This document shows positions 15,722-24,258 of a DNA stretch of 64,000 nucleotides, piece after piece. Made by a program: the position numbers and the translations under genes. The DNA comes from a virus, in IMG/VR virus record IMGVR_UViG_3300042561_002062, positions 1 to 64,000 of that record; one strand, 5' to 3'. How positions within the stretch are numbered: position 1 is the first letter of the stretch; every line of letters begins with the position of its first letter. Under the pieces are notes generated by a model, which was given only the letters and a program-made list of their open reading frames with translations, did no database searches and was not told the DNA's origin.

Positions 15722-16507
15722 CTATTTTTTCATAGAATGGTATACATTTTTTATACCTTGTTCTGTACCAACATATTCTAAAAGCATTTGAGGAACGCCA
15801 CAATACTTTTCTGCTACTCCATGTTGTTCAATTCTAATATTAACTTTGTGACTATCTAATTCATTAATTATATTTGCAATGTCTAATAAACTATACGATT
15901 TTTGATATGAACAATCTATTTCTTTTGGTGGATTTTCATTTTGAATATAATAATCAACCAATGAAACTAAATCTTTCATATAAAAGAAATCCATAAATTT
16001 ATCTTGGTGTATAATTATTTGCTCTTTATTTATGTATCGTTTTATATTTCCTTTAATAAATCGTGTATCTAACTCATTTTCATCAAACACAGCAAATATC
16101 CTAATATTGTAAAAATTTTCTTGCTCCAATATAGATTTAGCTATTACTCTTTTACTCAACCCATATGGAGATTCTGGTTGAGTTATTTCTGCACCCGAAC
16201 CAAAGTGGATTAATTTTCCAAATCTATCCCTACAATTGAGCAGGTTATAATACATTTGAAGGTTATTATCCATATCATTGGTAATATCCTCTTTAAGTCT
16301 ACTACCACCGCTTACAGCACAATGAATTACTACATCAAAATATTTGTGTTTTAGATATGAATCCAATACTTTAAAATGATTTAAATCAAAGTTATTTCTG
16401 GTTAGTGTGGTTATTTCATATGAATTTTTCAATGAATTATATAAACTTTTAGCTATATAACCATTACCACCTGTTATTAATACTTGTCGCTTATTTTCTA
16501 TTGGCAT
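15722..16507 (-). CDS. NAD(P)-dependent SDR epimerase/reductase
   Basis: Extended SDR of 261 residues. It has the Rossmann motif ITGGNGYIAKSLYNSL, then VVIHCAVSGGS, a Ser-containing LIHFGSGAE, and a catalytic YGLSK (YxxxK). It resembles sugar nucleotide 4-reductases and epimerases of O-antigen loci, and it is short, as in reductases such as RmlD- or RmD-like enzymes. It is last in the minus-strand sugar block. It could be the final 4-keto reductase of the second sugar pathway (with RmlB, the 25947 dehydrase and the TPP enzyme), but the substrate is unproven. Confidence 0.8.
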   Translation of the reverse strand: MPIENKRQVLITGGNGYIAKSLYNSLKNSYEITTLTRNNFDLNHFKVLDSYLKHKYFDVVIHCAVSGGSRLKEDITNDMDNNLQMYYNLLNCRDRFGKLIHFGSGAEITQPESPYGLSKRVIAKSILEQENFYNIRIFAVFDENELDTRFIKGNIKRYINKEQIIIHQDKFMDFFYMKDLVSLVDYYIQNENPPKEIDCSYQKSYSLLDIANIINELDSHKVNIRIEQHGVAEKYCGVPQMLLEYVGTEQGIKNVYHSMKK

Positions 16508-16548
16508 ATATTAGATTATATATGTAATAAACTCTTTTATTTTTTTGT

Positions 16549-17304
16549 TTATTTTTTTCTAAATACAGCTAAATAATTTACTAATTGTTTGTCTAAAACC
16601 ATTTCTACAAGTTCAAAACTATCTTGAAGTTCTTGGTTTTGTTTATCATGTAAAAAATGAGATTTAATTACTCCAGTATGTTCAGCCATTAAAAGATCTT
16701 CTGTAAGTAATGAATTGTCATATTTAAATTTACCTCGTGTATATCTTGGATTTTGTAAGTCTTCCATAAAATAATATCCACCTGATTTAATAATATCTTT
16801 GGCTTGCCATAAACTTACAATCATATGATTAGGCCAATGACTACCATCTTCTACAAAGAAATCAAAATCATTAGGGCATTCTTGTTTAATTTCATTCCAA
16901 TCACAAAAATTTCCTTGATCAGCATATATAAAATTAACTCCCCATTCATTAATCATATTGATTTCTTCTATTTTATCTGTCAAATATGAGCCCCAAAAAT
17001 TATCAACACAATATAAATCAATATCTTTAAAATAAGAAAGCCACATTTTAGGAGAGGCATAAGGAAATCTTTTATCGCAAATCCCTATTTCAAATAATTT
17101 AATAGAGGTTTGTCTGTATGGAGCCATATATTTTTCATAAGTTTCTGTGTAACCCCAACATATGTGTTCCGGCCAGTCTTTTCCCCATGAAAGAGTAGCC
17201 TTATCAGCTGTACCTTTATCTGTTTCTAGATTATTAGCTATCTCTGTTAGAGTTTTACTTTTATCAAAAAAAGTATTGTTTTTTGTTTTTTTAAAAAATT
17301 GCAT
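16549..17304 (-). CDS. Class I SAM-dependent methyltransferase-like protein
   Basis: A 251-residue protein. An early LETDKGT segment, an LFEIGI motif (motif I region), a VDNF acidic strand end and FFVEDGSHWPNHMIVSLWQ fit MycE/TylE-like sugar O-methyltransferases and related cephalosporin-hydroxylase-type methyltransferases. The DGSH motif supplies metal and catalytic residues in that group. Located in the sugar block between an SDR and an Ldh_2 oxidoreductase, it probably methylates a sugar. An 84-bp gap separates it from the preceding gene; nothing is seen there. Confidence 0.7.
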   Translation of the reverse strand: MQFFKKTKNNTFFDKSKTLTEIANNLETDKGTADKATLSWGKDWPEHICWGYTETYEKYMAPYRQTSIKLFEIGICDKRFPYASPKMWLSYFKDIDLYCVDNFWGSYLTDKIEEINMINEWGVNFIYADQGNFCDWNEIKQECPNDFDFFVEDGSHWPNHMIVSLWQAKDIIKSGGYYFMEDLQNPRYTRGKFKYDNSLLTEDLLMAEHTGVIKSHFLHDKQNQELQDSFELVEMVLDKQLVNYLAVFRKK

Positions 17305-17388
17305 ATTATTATTGGTTTATCGGTTTAAAATTTAGTGTGGAGTATAAGCTTTTTATAATATAATTGTTACCTCTTGTGATTAATATTT

Positions 17389-18429
17389 TCATAAAATAGT
17401 GTGATTAAACTTATTTGAAATTAAAAGAAATTCCAATAATATAGAATCTTCTATAGGTATACCATTAATCTTTCTATGTTCATATGACATTTTTTCTTTA
17501 TCACCTGCTATCATAACATCATTTGTTCCCACTTTTGGTAAATTCCTAATTTGAGTAGCCATATCTGAAAGATAACCTTTAAACCAATCAACAGATACAA
17601 ACTTAGAGATATCTAACGCCATAAAAAAGTGGCTTATATTTCTATCATATGTTATGGATAAGTCATAAAGGGGTGCAATCTGCTTACTCATTGGGCCCGT
17701 GGTCAGTCCTGAACATAATATTTCAATAAACATTCCTAGTCCAAATCCTTTATAGCCGCCAACACTATTGAGTGATACGGCTTGATGAGGATCTATAGTT
17801 GGTTGTCCATTATTATCATAGGCCCATTCTAATTTTAGGGGCTTATTTTGTCTTTTATAATTTTTAACTTTATTCCAAGGTATTGTAGAAGTTGCCATAT
17901 CTAAACAATAAGGATTTTCATCTCTCATTGGGGCTGAAAAAGCTATTGGATTAGTTCCAAAAAAAGTTTCTTTGCTACCATAAGCATTGACCAATGCTTC
18001 AGTATTAGTTAATGCCAACCCAATCATTTCATATCTTGCAGCAATATCAGTAAAGTACCAAGCTGCACCGAAATGTGTTGAGTTCTTTACACTAACAACC
18101 CCAATTCCAGTATGTTGTGCTAATTGAATTGCTTCTAACATAGCTTTTTTTCCAGCAAAATGTCCAAATGTATTTTTAGCATCTAGTATAGATACAGAAG
18201 GACTTTTTTGCTTTATTTCAATGTTAGAATTCTTGTTGAGCCTATTAAGATTTAATTCCTTATAATAGTGTGGAAATAAGTGAATACCATGAGAGTCAAC
18301 ACCTTTTAAAGAGGTTTCAATTAGCGATTCAGTTACTGTATTAGCAACTTCAGCCTCAACACCAGTTGATAACATACACTCATACATTACTGCTCTGAAT
18401 TTGTTAGAATCAATTAAAACCATTCTCAA
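17389..18429 (-). CDS. Ldh_2 (malate/L-lactate dehydrogenase) family oxidoreductase
   Basis: NAD(P)-dependent 2-hydroxyacid/2-keto acid oxidoreductase with the Ldh_2 fold (YlbC/DlgD relatives), not the classical LDH fold. Motifs: GVDSHGIHLFPHYYKE (catalytic His region), VKNSTHFGAAWYF, GTNPIAFSAP, MATSTIPWNKV and GGYKGFGLGMFIEIL. The length of 346 is normal. It overlaps the HAD gene by about 20 bp in a tightly coupled run DJ-1, cupin, HAD, Ldh_2. In this context it may reduce a keto acid or keto sugar used for glycan decoration; the pyruvate-using TPP enzyme nearby is suggestive but not proof. Confidence 0.88.
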   Translation of the reverse strand: MRMVLIDSNKFRAVMYECMLSTGVEAEVANTVTESLIETSLKGVDSHGIHLFPHYYKELNLNRLNKNSNIEIKQKSPSVSILDAKNTFGHFAGKKAMLEAIQLAQHTGIGVVSVKNSTHFGAAWYFTDIAARYEMIGLALTNTEALVNAYGSKETFFGTNPIAFSAPMRDENPYCLDMATSTIPWNKVKNYKRQNKPLKLEWAYDNNGQPTIDPHQAVSLNSVGGYKGFGLGMFIEILCSGLTTGPMSKQIAPLYDLSITYDRNISHFFMALDISKFVSVDWFKGYLSDMATQIRNLPKVGTNDVMIAGDKEKMSYEHRKINGIPIEDSILLEFLLISNKFNHTIL

Positions 18430-18799
18430 TAAAGTTTAAAGTATCATTCCAATTATTAAATCTATAACCATTATCATCTATGTATAAAAAGGCCCTAGGT
18501 TTCTCTGATGTTATTTCTGAGATGTAATCTAATATATTGTGCTTCTCTAACCACTCAGATACAAGTTGAGTGCCAGTCTTACCATTTACTAGTGGTCGGT
18601 TTGGTTTTGCCTTGGCGGTAAATATGATTATGTTGTATTGTGTAGCTAGTTTTTTAATAGCATCTAGTGATCCAGGTAAAGGTTCACCATAACAGGTGCC
18701 ATCGTGAAAACCCTTGTCGAAGTTGTGAATGACCCCATCAAAGTCAATCGCAATGTTATTGACATCATTTTCAAATCCAGGTGGGAATTTATCTATCAT
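18410..18799 (-). CDS. HAD-like phosphatase
   Basis: A small 129-residue haloacid-dehalogenase fold protein. Motif I is AIDFDGVIHNFDKG (nucleophile and acid/base Asp), motif II is near IIFTAKAK, and motif III/IV is FLYIDDNGYRF. No cap domain is evident, so macromolecular or simple sugar-phosphate substrates are possible. It overlaps both neighbours (11 bp with the cupin, about 20 bp with Ldh_2), so all three are probably translated together. Specific substrate unknown. Confidence 0.85.
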   Translation of the reverse strand: MIDKFPPGFENDVNNIAIDFDGVIHNFDKGFHDGTCYGEPLPGSLDAIKKLATQYNIIIFTAKAKPNRPLVNGKTGTQLVSEWLEKHNILDYISEITSEKPRAFLYIDDNGYRFNNWNDTLNFIENGFN

Positions 18800-19469
18800 A
18801 CTTTTGTATTGTCATTATAATAGTATTGTCAGTCACACCATCTAGTTGACTTGATACTTGTTTAATAATATTTGCGAAACCTACATCACCAGGAATAGTG
18901 ACTAGGTGAGCTCTGTTGTTGATGTTTCGAACTAAACCACCTCTAAGAAATATGAGTAGATCTGTGTCTTTTTTTTTGTTTATAACATCTATGTCATTTA
19001 TGTTTTCTACTGTAAGAGTGTTCCCACCAAAATCGTAGATGTATGATTGGTTAAGTTCCGGTTCTTTGATCCAAAGGCAATCAGACTCTTTCGGATACTC
19101 AAAGCTATTATTCTCATATGGTTTAGACTCTCTTCCATATTTATCAAACAATCGAACCAGGTCATGTTTATCTTTTGGAGTCTCAATCTCAAGTAATAAT
19201 ACCTGGTCGGATAATGCTTTAGTTTGATGAAACAATCCTCTACGGATCATAACCTTATCTAAACCTTGTAGTATTCTCTTATCACTTAAAAAAGATATCT
19301 CTGCAATTCCGTCTAAAAGAACTAATCCTGTGGTTTTAGTTGGGTGGCAATGCATTGAGGTACTTTGATCTTTCTTAATATTAAGAAACCACAAACCTAC
19401 TTCCTCATTCTCATAAGCAAGATACTCATACCCCCATGGTTTTTTTACAATGTTTTTATTATGACTCAT
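18789..19469 (-). CDS. Cupin protein, sugar-isomerase-like
   Basis: A 226-residue protein with a cupin in its first half: KKPWGYEYLAYENE, the metal-binding MHCHPTKTTGLVLLDG, and a second motif IRRGLFHQTKAL. The PWGYE opening is shared with mannose-6-phosphate isomerase-type cupins. The second half (from about residue 130) looks like a second, degenerate beta domain. It overlaps the DJ-1 gene by 11 bp and the HAD gene by 11 bp. It probably acts on sugar phosphates or nucleotide sugars, by analogy only. Confidence 0.8.
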   Translation of the reverse strand: MSHNKNIVKKPWGYEYLAYENEEVGLWFLNIKKDQSTSMHCHPTKTTGLVLLDGIAEISFLSDKRILQGLDKVMIRRGLFHQTKALSDQVLLLEIETPKDKHDLVRLFDKYGRESKPYENNSFEYPKESDCLWIKEPELNQSYIYDFGGNTLTVENINDIDVINKKKDTDLLIFLRGGLVRNINNRAHLVTIPGDVGFANIIKQVSSQLDGVTDNTIIMTIQKYDR

Positions 19470-20013
19470 GACTTAACTTATTATAGGTTTCTATTAACTC
19501 TTTCATCCAATGGCCAACCCATTTATAGTGTGGACTACTTATAATATTATTATCAACTACTGCGGGTGCATCAACAAATATAGCTCCGGCATTCCAAATA
19601 TCTTGTTCCATGCTATAATAAGCAGACACTTTTCTTCCTTGTAAGATTTTTGCTGTGATAAGCATTTGCGCACCAGAACAGATGCTTCCAATAATCTTGC
19701 CTAGTTTATTCCATTTAATAATAAACTTAACTGCTGTAACTTCTAAACGAAGCTTTTCTAATGATATTACACCACCTGGGATGATAAGAATATCATATTC
19801 GTTTAGGAATTTTTCAAACTTGTCTAGATCTTGTAGATCCTTAAGCAAAAAATGACTTGGAATTGATCCTCCTAATATTCCTTTTACCTTATTGATAGTA
19901 TTTGATATAACATCTACTTGAAATCCTTCTTCGAGTAGACGATAGTATGGATAAATGGCTTCGTAGTCTTTATAACCTTCATAGGTCATTATTAATGCTT
20001 TATTTTGTTTCAT
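19459..20013 (-). CDS. DJ-1/PfpI family protein
   Basis: A 184-residue class I glutamine amidotransferase-like fold. The nucleophile-elbow Cys is in GSICSGAQML, the strand motif LIIPGGV precedes it, and the N-terminal ALIMTYEGYKDYEAIYPYYRL is typical of DJ-1/PfpI proteins (glyoxalases, chaperone-like proteins, hydratases). It is first in the overlapping run with cupin, HAD and Ldh_2. The family is functionally diverse and its role in a sugar locus is unclear. Confidence 0.85.
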   Translation of the reverse strand: MKQNKALIMTYEGYKDYEAIYPYYRLLEEGFQVDVISNTINKVKGILGGSIPSHFLLKDLQDLDKFEKFLNEYDILIIPGGVISLEKLRLEVTAVKFIIKWNKLGKIIGSICSGAQMLITAKILQGRKVSAYYSMEQDIWNAGAIFVDAPAVVDNNIISSPHYKWVGHWMKELIETYNKLSHES

Positions 20014-20031
20014 GTTGCTTTTATATTTTTA

Positions 20032-21783
20032 TTATTTGTATATTGGTATGATCATTTCCTTCTCATATATTTCTTTTGGCAAAAACGGAAACATATTTTC
20101 AAGAGGCTGGGATATTAGTTTTCCATCATCTGTTTGTAGTGTAGCAGAAGTTGGGTAAATTTCTTCATTAGGGGGGCATATTATTTCGCATAAATAATAT
20201 CCTTTATAATTGATAATTGTTTCTAGTTTTGCTTTTAGTTCATTTATATCGTTAATTCGAGTAAATGGAAATCCGTATGCATAAGCAATTTTTTCAGCAT
20301 CAGGGAAGGATATTCCTGAAGATGGGCTTTCTCCAGATAGTCTTTGATTAAAGAATTTAATTTGAGTATTTCTAATAGATAGATAACCCCCATTATTTAA
20401 TATAAACAATTTTATAGGTAACTTATTTTCAACAATAGTTTGTAATTCTTGGATATTAAATTGAAAGGAACCCTCCCCTGTAACACCAATAATAGTTGAG
20501 TTTGGATTAGCAAAGCATGCTCCTATGGCAGCTGGCAATGCAAACCCCATTTCTCCTTGAGCTGAGGGGATTATAAGTTTATTATTAATTAAAGATTGAG
20601 CTAATACATAGTAAGATGAACCAGCATCTGTTATCACAATTGAATCTTTAGATATTTCAGATAACTCTTTAGAAAAGGAATACATATTTAATTGGTTGAT
20701 ATCATCTCTATCAAAAACAGGCCACATATTTTTCCAATTAATACATTTACTTATCCACTCTTGATTATTATTTATATAATTCGAAGAGTCAGTTGCAAAA
20801 AAATTTGTCAAATCATCTTCAATTATTTGTTCAATTTTTACAGTTTCTTTAAGATGTTCATTTTTATCAATATCAACAACTACAATTTTAGCTTTTCGAC
20901 CGAATAAATGATATTGATAACCAGTTGCTGGTATGCTCAATGATGTTCCCAATCCTATAATAAGATCTGAGTTGGCTACAGCAAAATTTCCTGCTCTAGT
21001 ACCTTTTAAACCTATTCTGCCAACATATAGCGGGTGGTTTTCAGGGAGAAGATTAGTTCCTAGAAAAGTTACAGCTACTGGTATTTGGTGCTTCTCAACA
21101 AATTTTTTAAATGCTTGTTTGGTATTTGATAAGTTTATACCATTACCTGCTATAATAATAGGGCGTTTTGAATCATTTAAGTATCTCATAAGTACAGATA
21201 CAGATTTATTATCTATTATTATATCATCAGGAGTATAATGATGTAGATTATTTTCATCAATTAAAGTAGATTGTATATCTAGGGGGATATCAATCCAAAC
21301 AGGGCCTGGTCTGTTTGAAGTACATAAATGATATGCCTTTTCTAGCTCGTATGCTATATCCTCAGCACTTTCAATCATAACGGCATATTTGGTAATAGAT
21401 TCAACAATTTTAATTATATTTGCTTCTTGAACTCCTAATTTTCTTAAGGAAACTTTTTTTAAAAAAGTTGTATCTTTTTTATTAACTTGCCCAGATATAA
21501 ACATAACTTTATGACTATCTTGCCAAGCATCTAAAAGTCCGGTTATTGTATTTGTGCTTCCACACCCTGTTGTTGGGATTACTACAGAAACATCATTAGT
21601 AACTTTAGTATAACCAACTGCTGCCATAGCACATGCTTGTTCATGATGGCAGAATACAGGTTTAATATTACTTTGGGCAATAGCATCATTCAAAAACATA
21701 GCCCCACCTCCTGTTACTTCAAATACATGTTTAATATTTTTTTGTTCTAAAAATGATGCTACATAATCGGCCACTCTTACCAT
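20032..21783 (-). CDS. TPP-dependent acetolactate synthase-like enzyme
   Basis: A 583-residue thiamine-diphosphate enzyme of the acetohydroxyacid synthase family. The catalytic Glu is at about E48 (CHHEQACAMAA), the central domain has PIIIAGNGI, and the TPP/Mg motif is GEGSFQFNIQELQTIVENKL followed by NNGGYLSIRN. It overlaps the RmlB gene by 7 bp. Homologues in O-antigen loci include YerE-type enzymes that attach a two-carbon unit from pyruvate to a keto-deoxysugar; the RmlB and 3-dehydrase in the same block make a branched-chain sugar route conceivable. Other uses, such as simple acetolactate formation, cannot be excluded. Confidence 0.88.
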   Translation of the reverse strand: MVRVADYVASFLEQKNIKHVFEVTGGGAMFLNDAIAQSNIKPVFCHHEQACAMAAVGYTKVTNDVSVVIPTTGCGSTNTITGLLDAWQDSHKVMFISGQVNKKDTTFLKKVSLRKLGVQEANIIKIVESITKYAVMIESAEDIAYELEKAYHLCTSNRPGPVWIDIPLDIQSTLIDENNLHHYTPDDIIIDNKSVSVLMRYLNDSKRPIIIAGNGINLSNTKQAFKKFVEKHQIPVAVTFLGTNLLPENHPLYVGRIGLKGTRAGNFAVANSDLIIGLGTSLSIPATGYQYHLFGRKAKIVVVDIDKNEHLKETVKIEQIIEDDLTNFFATDSSNYINNNQEWISKCINWKNMWPVFDRDDINQLNMYSFSKELSEISKDSIVITDAGSSYYVLAQSLINNKLIIPSAQGEMGFALPAAIGACFANPNSTIIGVTGEGSFQFNIQELQTIVENKLPIKLFILNNGGYLSIRNTQIKFFNQRLSGESPSSGISFPDAEKIAYAYGFPFTRINDINELKAKLETIINYKGYYLCEIICPPNEEIYPTSATLQTDDGKLISQPLENMFPFLPKEIYEKEMIIPIYK

Positions 21784-22727
21784 ATAAACTTATTTTTATA
21801 ATAATCGACAATCTGTGGAAGTTCATTATCAAATTCTTTTTTTGGTTTCCATCCTAACTTTTGTAATTTAGAATCATCTAAAGCGTATCTAACATCTTGT
21901 CCTTGTCTTATATAAGAAAAATCAATATAATTATCCAACTCTTCTAAATTTTTATTGTCTAATATACAAATTTTTTTCACAGTTTCCAAATTATTTTGCT
22001 CAAATCCGCCACAAATATTATAAATTTCGTTTTTAACTCCTGCGTTTACAATTGTGATTATCGCATCAGCAGTATCTTGTGCGTGCAACCAATTTCGTAT
22101 TGGTGTCCCACCATTATGTAGTGGAACTTTTCTACCTAACTTTAGATATTTGCAAGTTTTTGGTATTAACTTTTCAACATACTGGCCAATACCGTAATTA
22201 TTTGTAGGCCTTACTATGATATATGGTAATCCATATGTTCTTCCCCACGCCATAATTAACATATCAGCGGCTGCCTTTGTAGCCGAGTATGGGTTTGATG
22301 GTTTTAATAAATCTGTTTCAATATGCTCACCCTTTTCAATATCACCATAAACTTCATCGGTACTAAAATGTAATAATGTTGGTTTACTTATATTTTCTCC
22401 TCTATGATTTTTAATTAGTTCTAACAAATTATGAACTCCATTTATATTGGAGTGAATAAAATCATCACTGTTTGCTACTGAATTACCGACATGAGTTTCT
22501 GCCGCGGTATTTATTAAATAATCACAATCGTATAAAAATTTCAAATCATTTATGTCACATTGAACAAATGAAAAATTTGGATATTTTTTAAATTGTGTTA
22601 ATAAATCTCTATTTGCTGCATAAGTTATTTTATCCACACCTTTAACATACCAACCCAAATCTAAACAAGTTTTAGTTACATATGAACCTATGAAACCTAG
22701 ACAACCCGTCACGTATACGATCCTCAT
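21777..22727 (-). CDS. rmlB: dTDP-glucose 4,6-dehydratase-like
   Basis: NAD-dependent sugar nucleotide 4,6-dehydratase. Motifs: VTGCLGFIGSYVTK, NTAAETHVGNSV, HFSTDEVYGDI (catalytic TDE), NPYSATKAAADML (YxxxK), RPTNNYGIGQYVEKLIP and PIRNWLHAQDTADAI. All are diagnostic of RmlB, so the substrate is probably dTDP-glucose. The start is taken at ATG 22727; a GTG at 22742 would add five residues. It overlaps the TPP enzyme gene. No RmlA, RmlC or RmlD partner is adjacent, so the 4-keto product is likely used by another branch, such as the 3-dehydrase at 25947. Confidence 0.92.
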   Translation of the reverse strand: MRIVYVTGCLGFIGSYVTKTCLDLGWYVKGVDKITYAANRDLLTQFKKYPNFSFVQCDINDLKFLYDCDYLINTAAETHVGNSVANSDDFIHSNINGVHNLLELIKNHRGENISKPTLLHFSTDEVYGDIEKGEHIETDLLKPSNPYSATKAAADMLIMAWGRTYGLPYIIVRPTNNYGIGQYVEKLIPKTCKYLKLGRKVPLHNGGTPIRNWLHAQDTADAIITIVNAGVKNEIYNICGGFEQNNLETVKKICILDNKNLEELDNYIDFSYIRQGQDVRYALDDSKLQKLGWKPKKEFDNELPQIVDYYKNKFIW

Positions 22728-22780
22728 ATTTATTCTATTCACGAAAATTATATAAGTTTTACATTTTGTATCGTATATTT

Positions 22781-23536
22781 TCAGTAATCATGATAATGGA
22801 TGTGTTTATCTATTTGTTCAAATTTTATTTGAGGATTCAACATCAAAGAATATCCGGAAACATTACTAGATGTGACAATTATCTCTTCACATCTAGATAG
22901 TGAAATAGCCTCTATCATAATTTCTTCTGCTAGTCCGTCGATATTTTCTAAATGTTTGTAGTGTATCGGATTTTCATCATCACTTCTATAAATATTTTCA
23001 TTTAACATTATTAGATCTCCATATTTTGATACAAATTCTTTTACTACTTTATTCTCATCGGTAATAAGTAAAATATTTTTATAATTATTTTCTTGAAGTT
23101 TATTATCAATTACTTTATAATAAAAATCGTTATCTAAAAATTCTCCGTGTAGATGATGATCTGTTCTTCTTACATGAACTCCTAGTGAATTTTCTCTAGA
23201 TATACATAACTCACTACATTTTTTACATACAGCATTGTCAAAATGACCATATTTTATTAATATTTTATTTAGTGTCTTGCATAATTCAATATTATGAATA
23301 AACTCATAGATATTCCCTACTTTCATAGTATCTATATTAATAATATCTTCTGGATTGTGGTTGTCTATGGGTTTTTGGTTGAAAAAAAATTTGTCGAAAA
23401 GATTTTTATTATCAGTTTGGTATAATATATTATTCCATTTTATGTAAAAATCAACTATTGAGTTATCTTCCAACCATTTAAGACAACCAACAATTATATT
23501 GAAACTGGAAAAATCCACATTCTCTATTTTGTTCAA
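22781..23536 (-). CDS. Fucosyltransferase-like protein (GT11/GT-B)
   Basis: A 251-residue protein with LGVHVRRTDHHLHGEF, the H-x-R-R-x-D donor-binding motif shared by GT11, GT23 and protein O-fucosyltransferases. It is followed by NILLITDENK and a C-terminal VTSSNVSGYSLML segment equivalent to the S-S-x-F/Y-S motif near the nucleotide. Probably transfers a deoxysugar from a GDP donor. The annotated start is TTG at 23536 because no in-frame ATG exists near the 5' end; it lies 14 bp after the previous gene. Donor identity is inferred from the gmd operon. Confidence 0.7.
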   Translation of the reverse strand: MNKIENVDFSSFNIIVGCLKWLEDNSIVDFYIKWNNILYQTDNKNLFDKFFFNQKPIDNHNPEDIINIDTMKVGNIYEFIHNIELCKTLNKILIKYGHFDNAVCKKCSELCISRENSLGVHVRRTDHHLHGEFLDNDFYYKVIDNKLQENNYKNILLITDENKVVKEFVSKYGDLIMLNENIYRSDDENPIHYKHLENIDGLAEEIMIEAISLSRCEEIIVTSSNVSGYSLMLNPQIKFEQIDKHIHYHDY

Positions 23537-23549
23537 AAAAATATTTCAT

Positions 23550-24236
23550 TTAAAGTAAGAATTTTTGGAAATTATTAGTAATTATGTCGACTCTGTCTAG
23601 ATTGGTGATGCCTGTAAAATGTGCTAAAAAAGAATTTTCGTTCCATGGAAAAGTAATCGACGGACGACCCTGCCAAATTCCAGTTTCACTAACATAATTA
23701 GGAACAGAATTCAAATATTTGTGTTCTAAAATTTTGAAGTATTTAGTAAACTCGGGTAGGGAAAACATGTCATTCAATACTCCCTGTTCTTGCACATCAC
23801 TATTCAATTGGTTTTGTGAAATATCTAGAAAGCTTTTTCTAAGAAATTCATTATCTTCGCTAGATTTCAATATAAAATTTCCAGAGCTGAAACATATATG
23901 ATTATGCCCTGGTCCAGTGAACCAATCATAAGAGAAGAAAAAATTTTCTTCACCTTTTACAAAATCATTTATATTATAACTGTCATTAGTAATTATGGAA
24001 TCACCATCTATCCACATAACATAATCATAATGACTGAGTAGTTCCATTGCGTGGAGGAATCTTGAAAATCCAATATGTCTATCGTCCATACCATACTGAG
24101 AGTAAACTTTGAATGAATTAATCAATAAGAAGTCATAATTCCATTTTTTTGCGTAATTCAATTTAGAAGGAATCGTTAGATTGAAAACATCTTTCATTTT
24201 TTCATCAGCGCCCGTAAAGACCAATACTTTTTTCAT
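23550..24236 (-). CDS. GT34-like glycosyltransferase
   Basis: A 228-residue GT-A glycosyltransferase resembling galactosyl transferase GMA12/MNN10 (GT34) proteins. Evidence: the DxD motif in YVMWIDGDSIITND, preceded by LHAMELLSHYD, with HICFSSGNFILKSS further on; this layout is characteristic. N-terminal VLVFTGADEKMKDV is the first Rossmann-like strand. Probably retaining transfer of a hexose in glycan assembly. It lies in an unbroken minus-strand row of glycosyltransferases. Confidence 0.75.
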   Translation of the reverse strand: MKKVLVFTGADEKMKDVFNLTIPSKLNYAKKWNYDFLLINSFKVYSQYGMDDRHIGFSRFLHAMELLSHYDYVMWIDGDSIITNDSYNINDFVKGEENFFFSYDWFTGPGHNHICFSSGNFILKSSEDNEFLRKSFLDISQNQLNSDVQEQGVLNDMFSLPEFTKYFKILEHKYLNSVPNYVSETGIWQGRPSITFPWNENSFLAHFTGITNLDRVDIITNNFQKFLL

Positions 24237-24258
24237 TTTTTGTTTTTATTATTTTTTT

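Noticed and set aside
15719-15738. ATTCTA/TAGAAT hairpin between the convergent GT11 and SDR genes
   Set aside because: Six A/T base pairs with alternative pairings; too weak to call a terminator.
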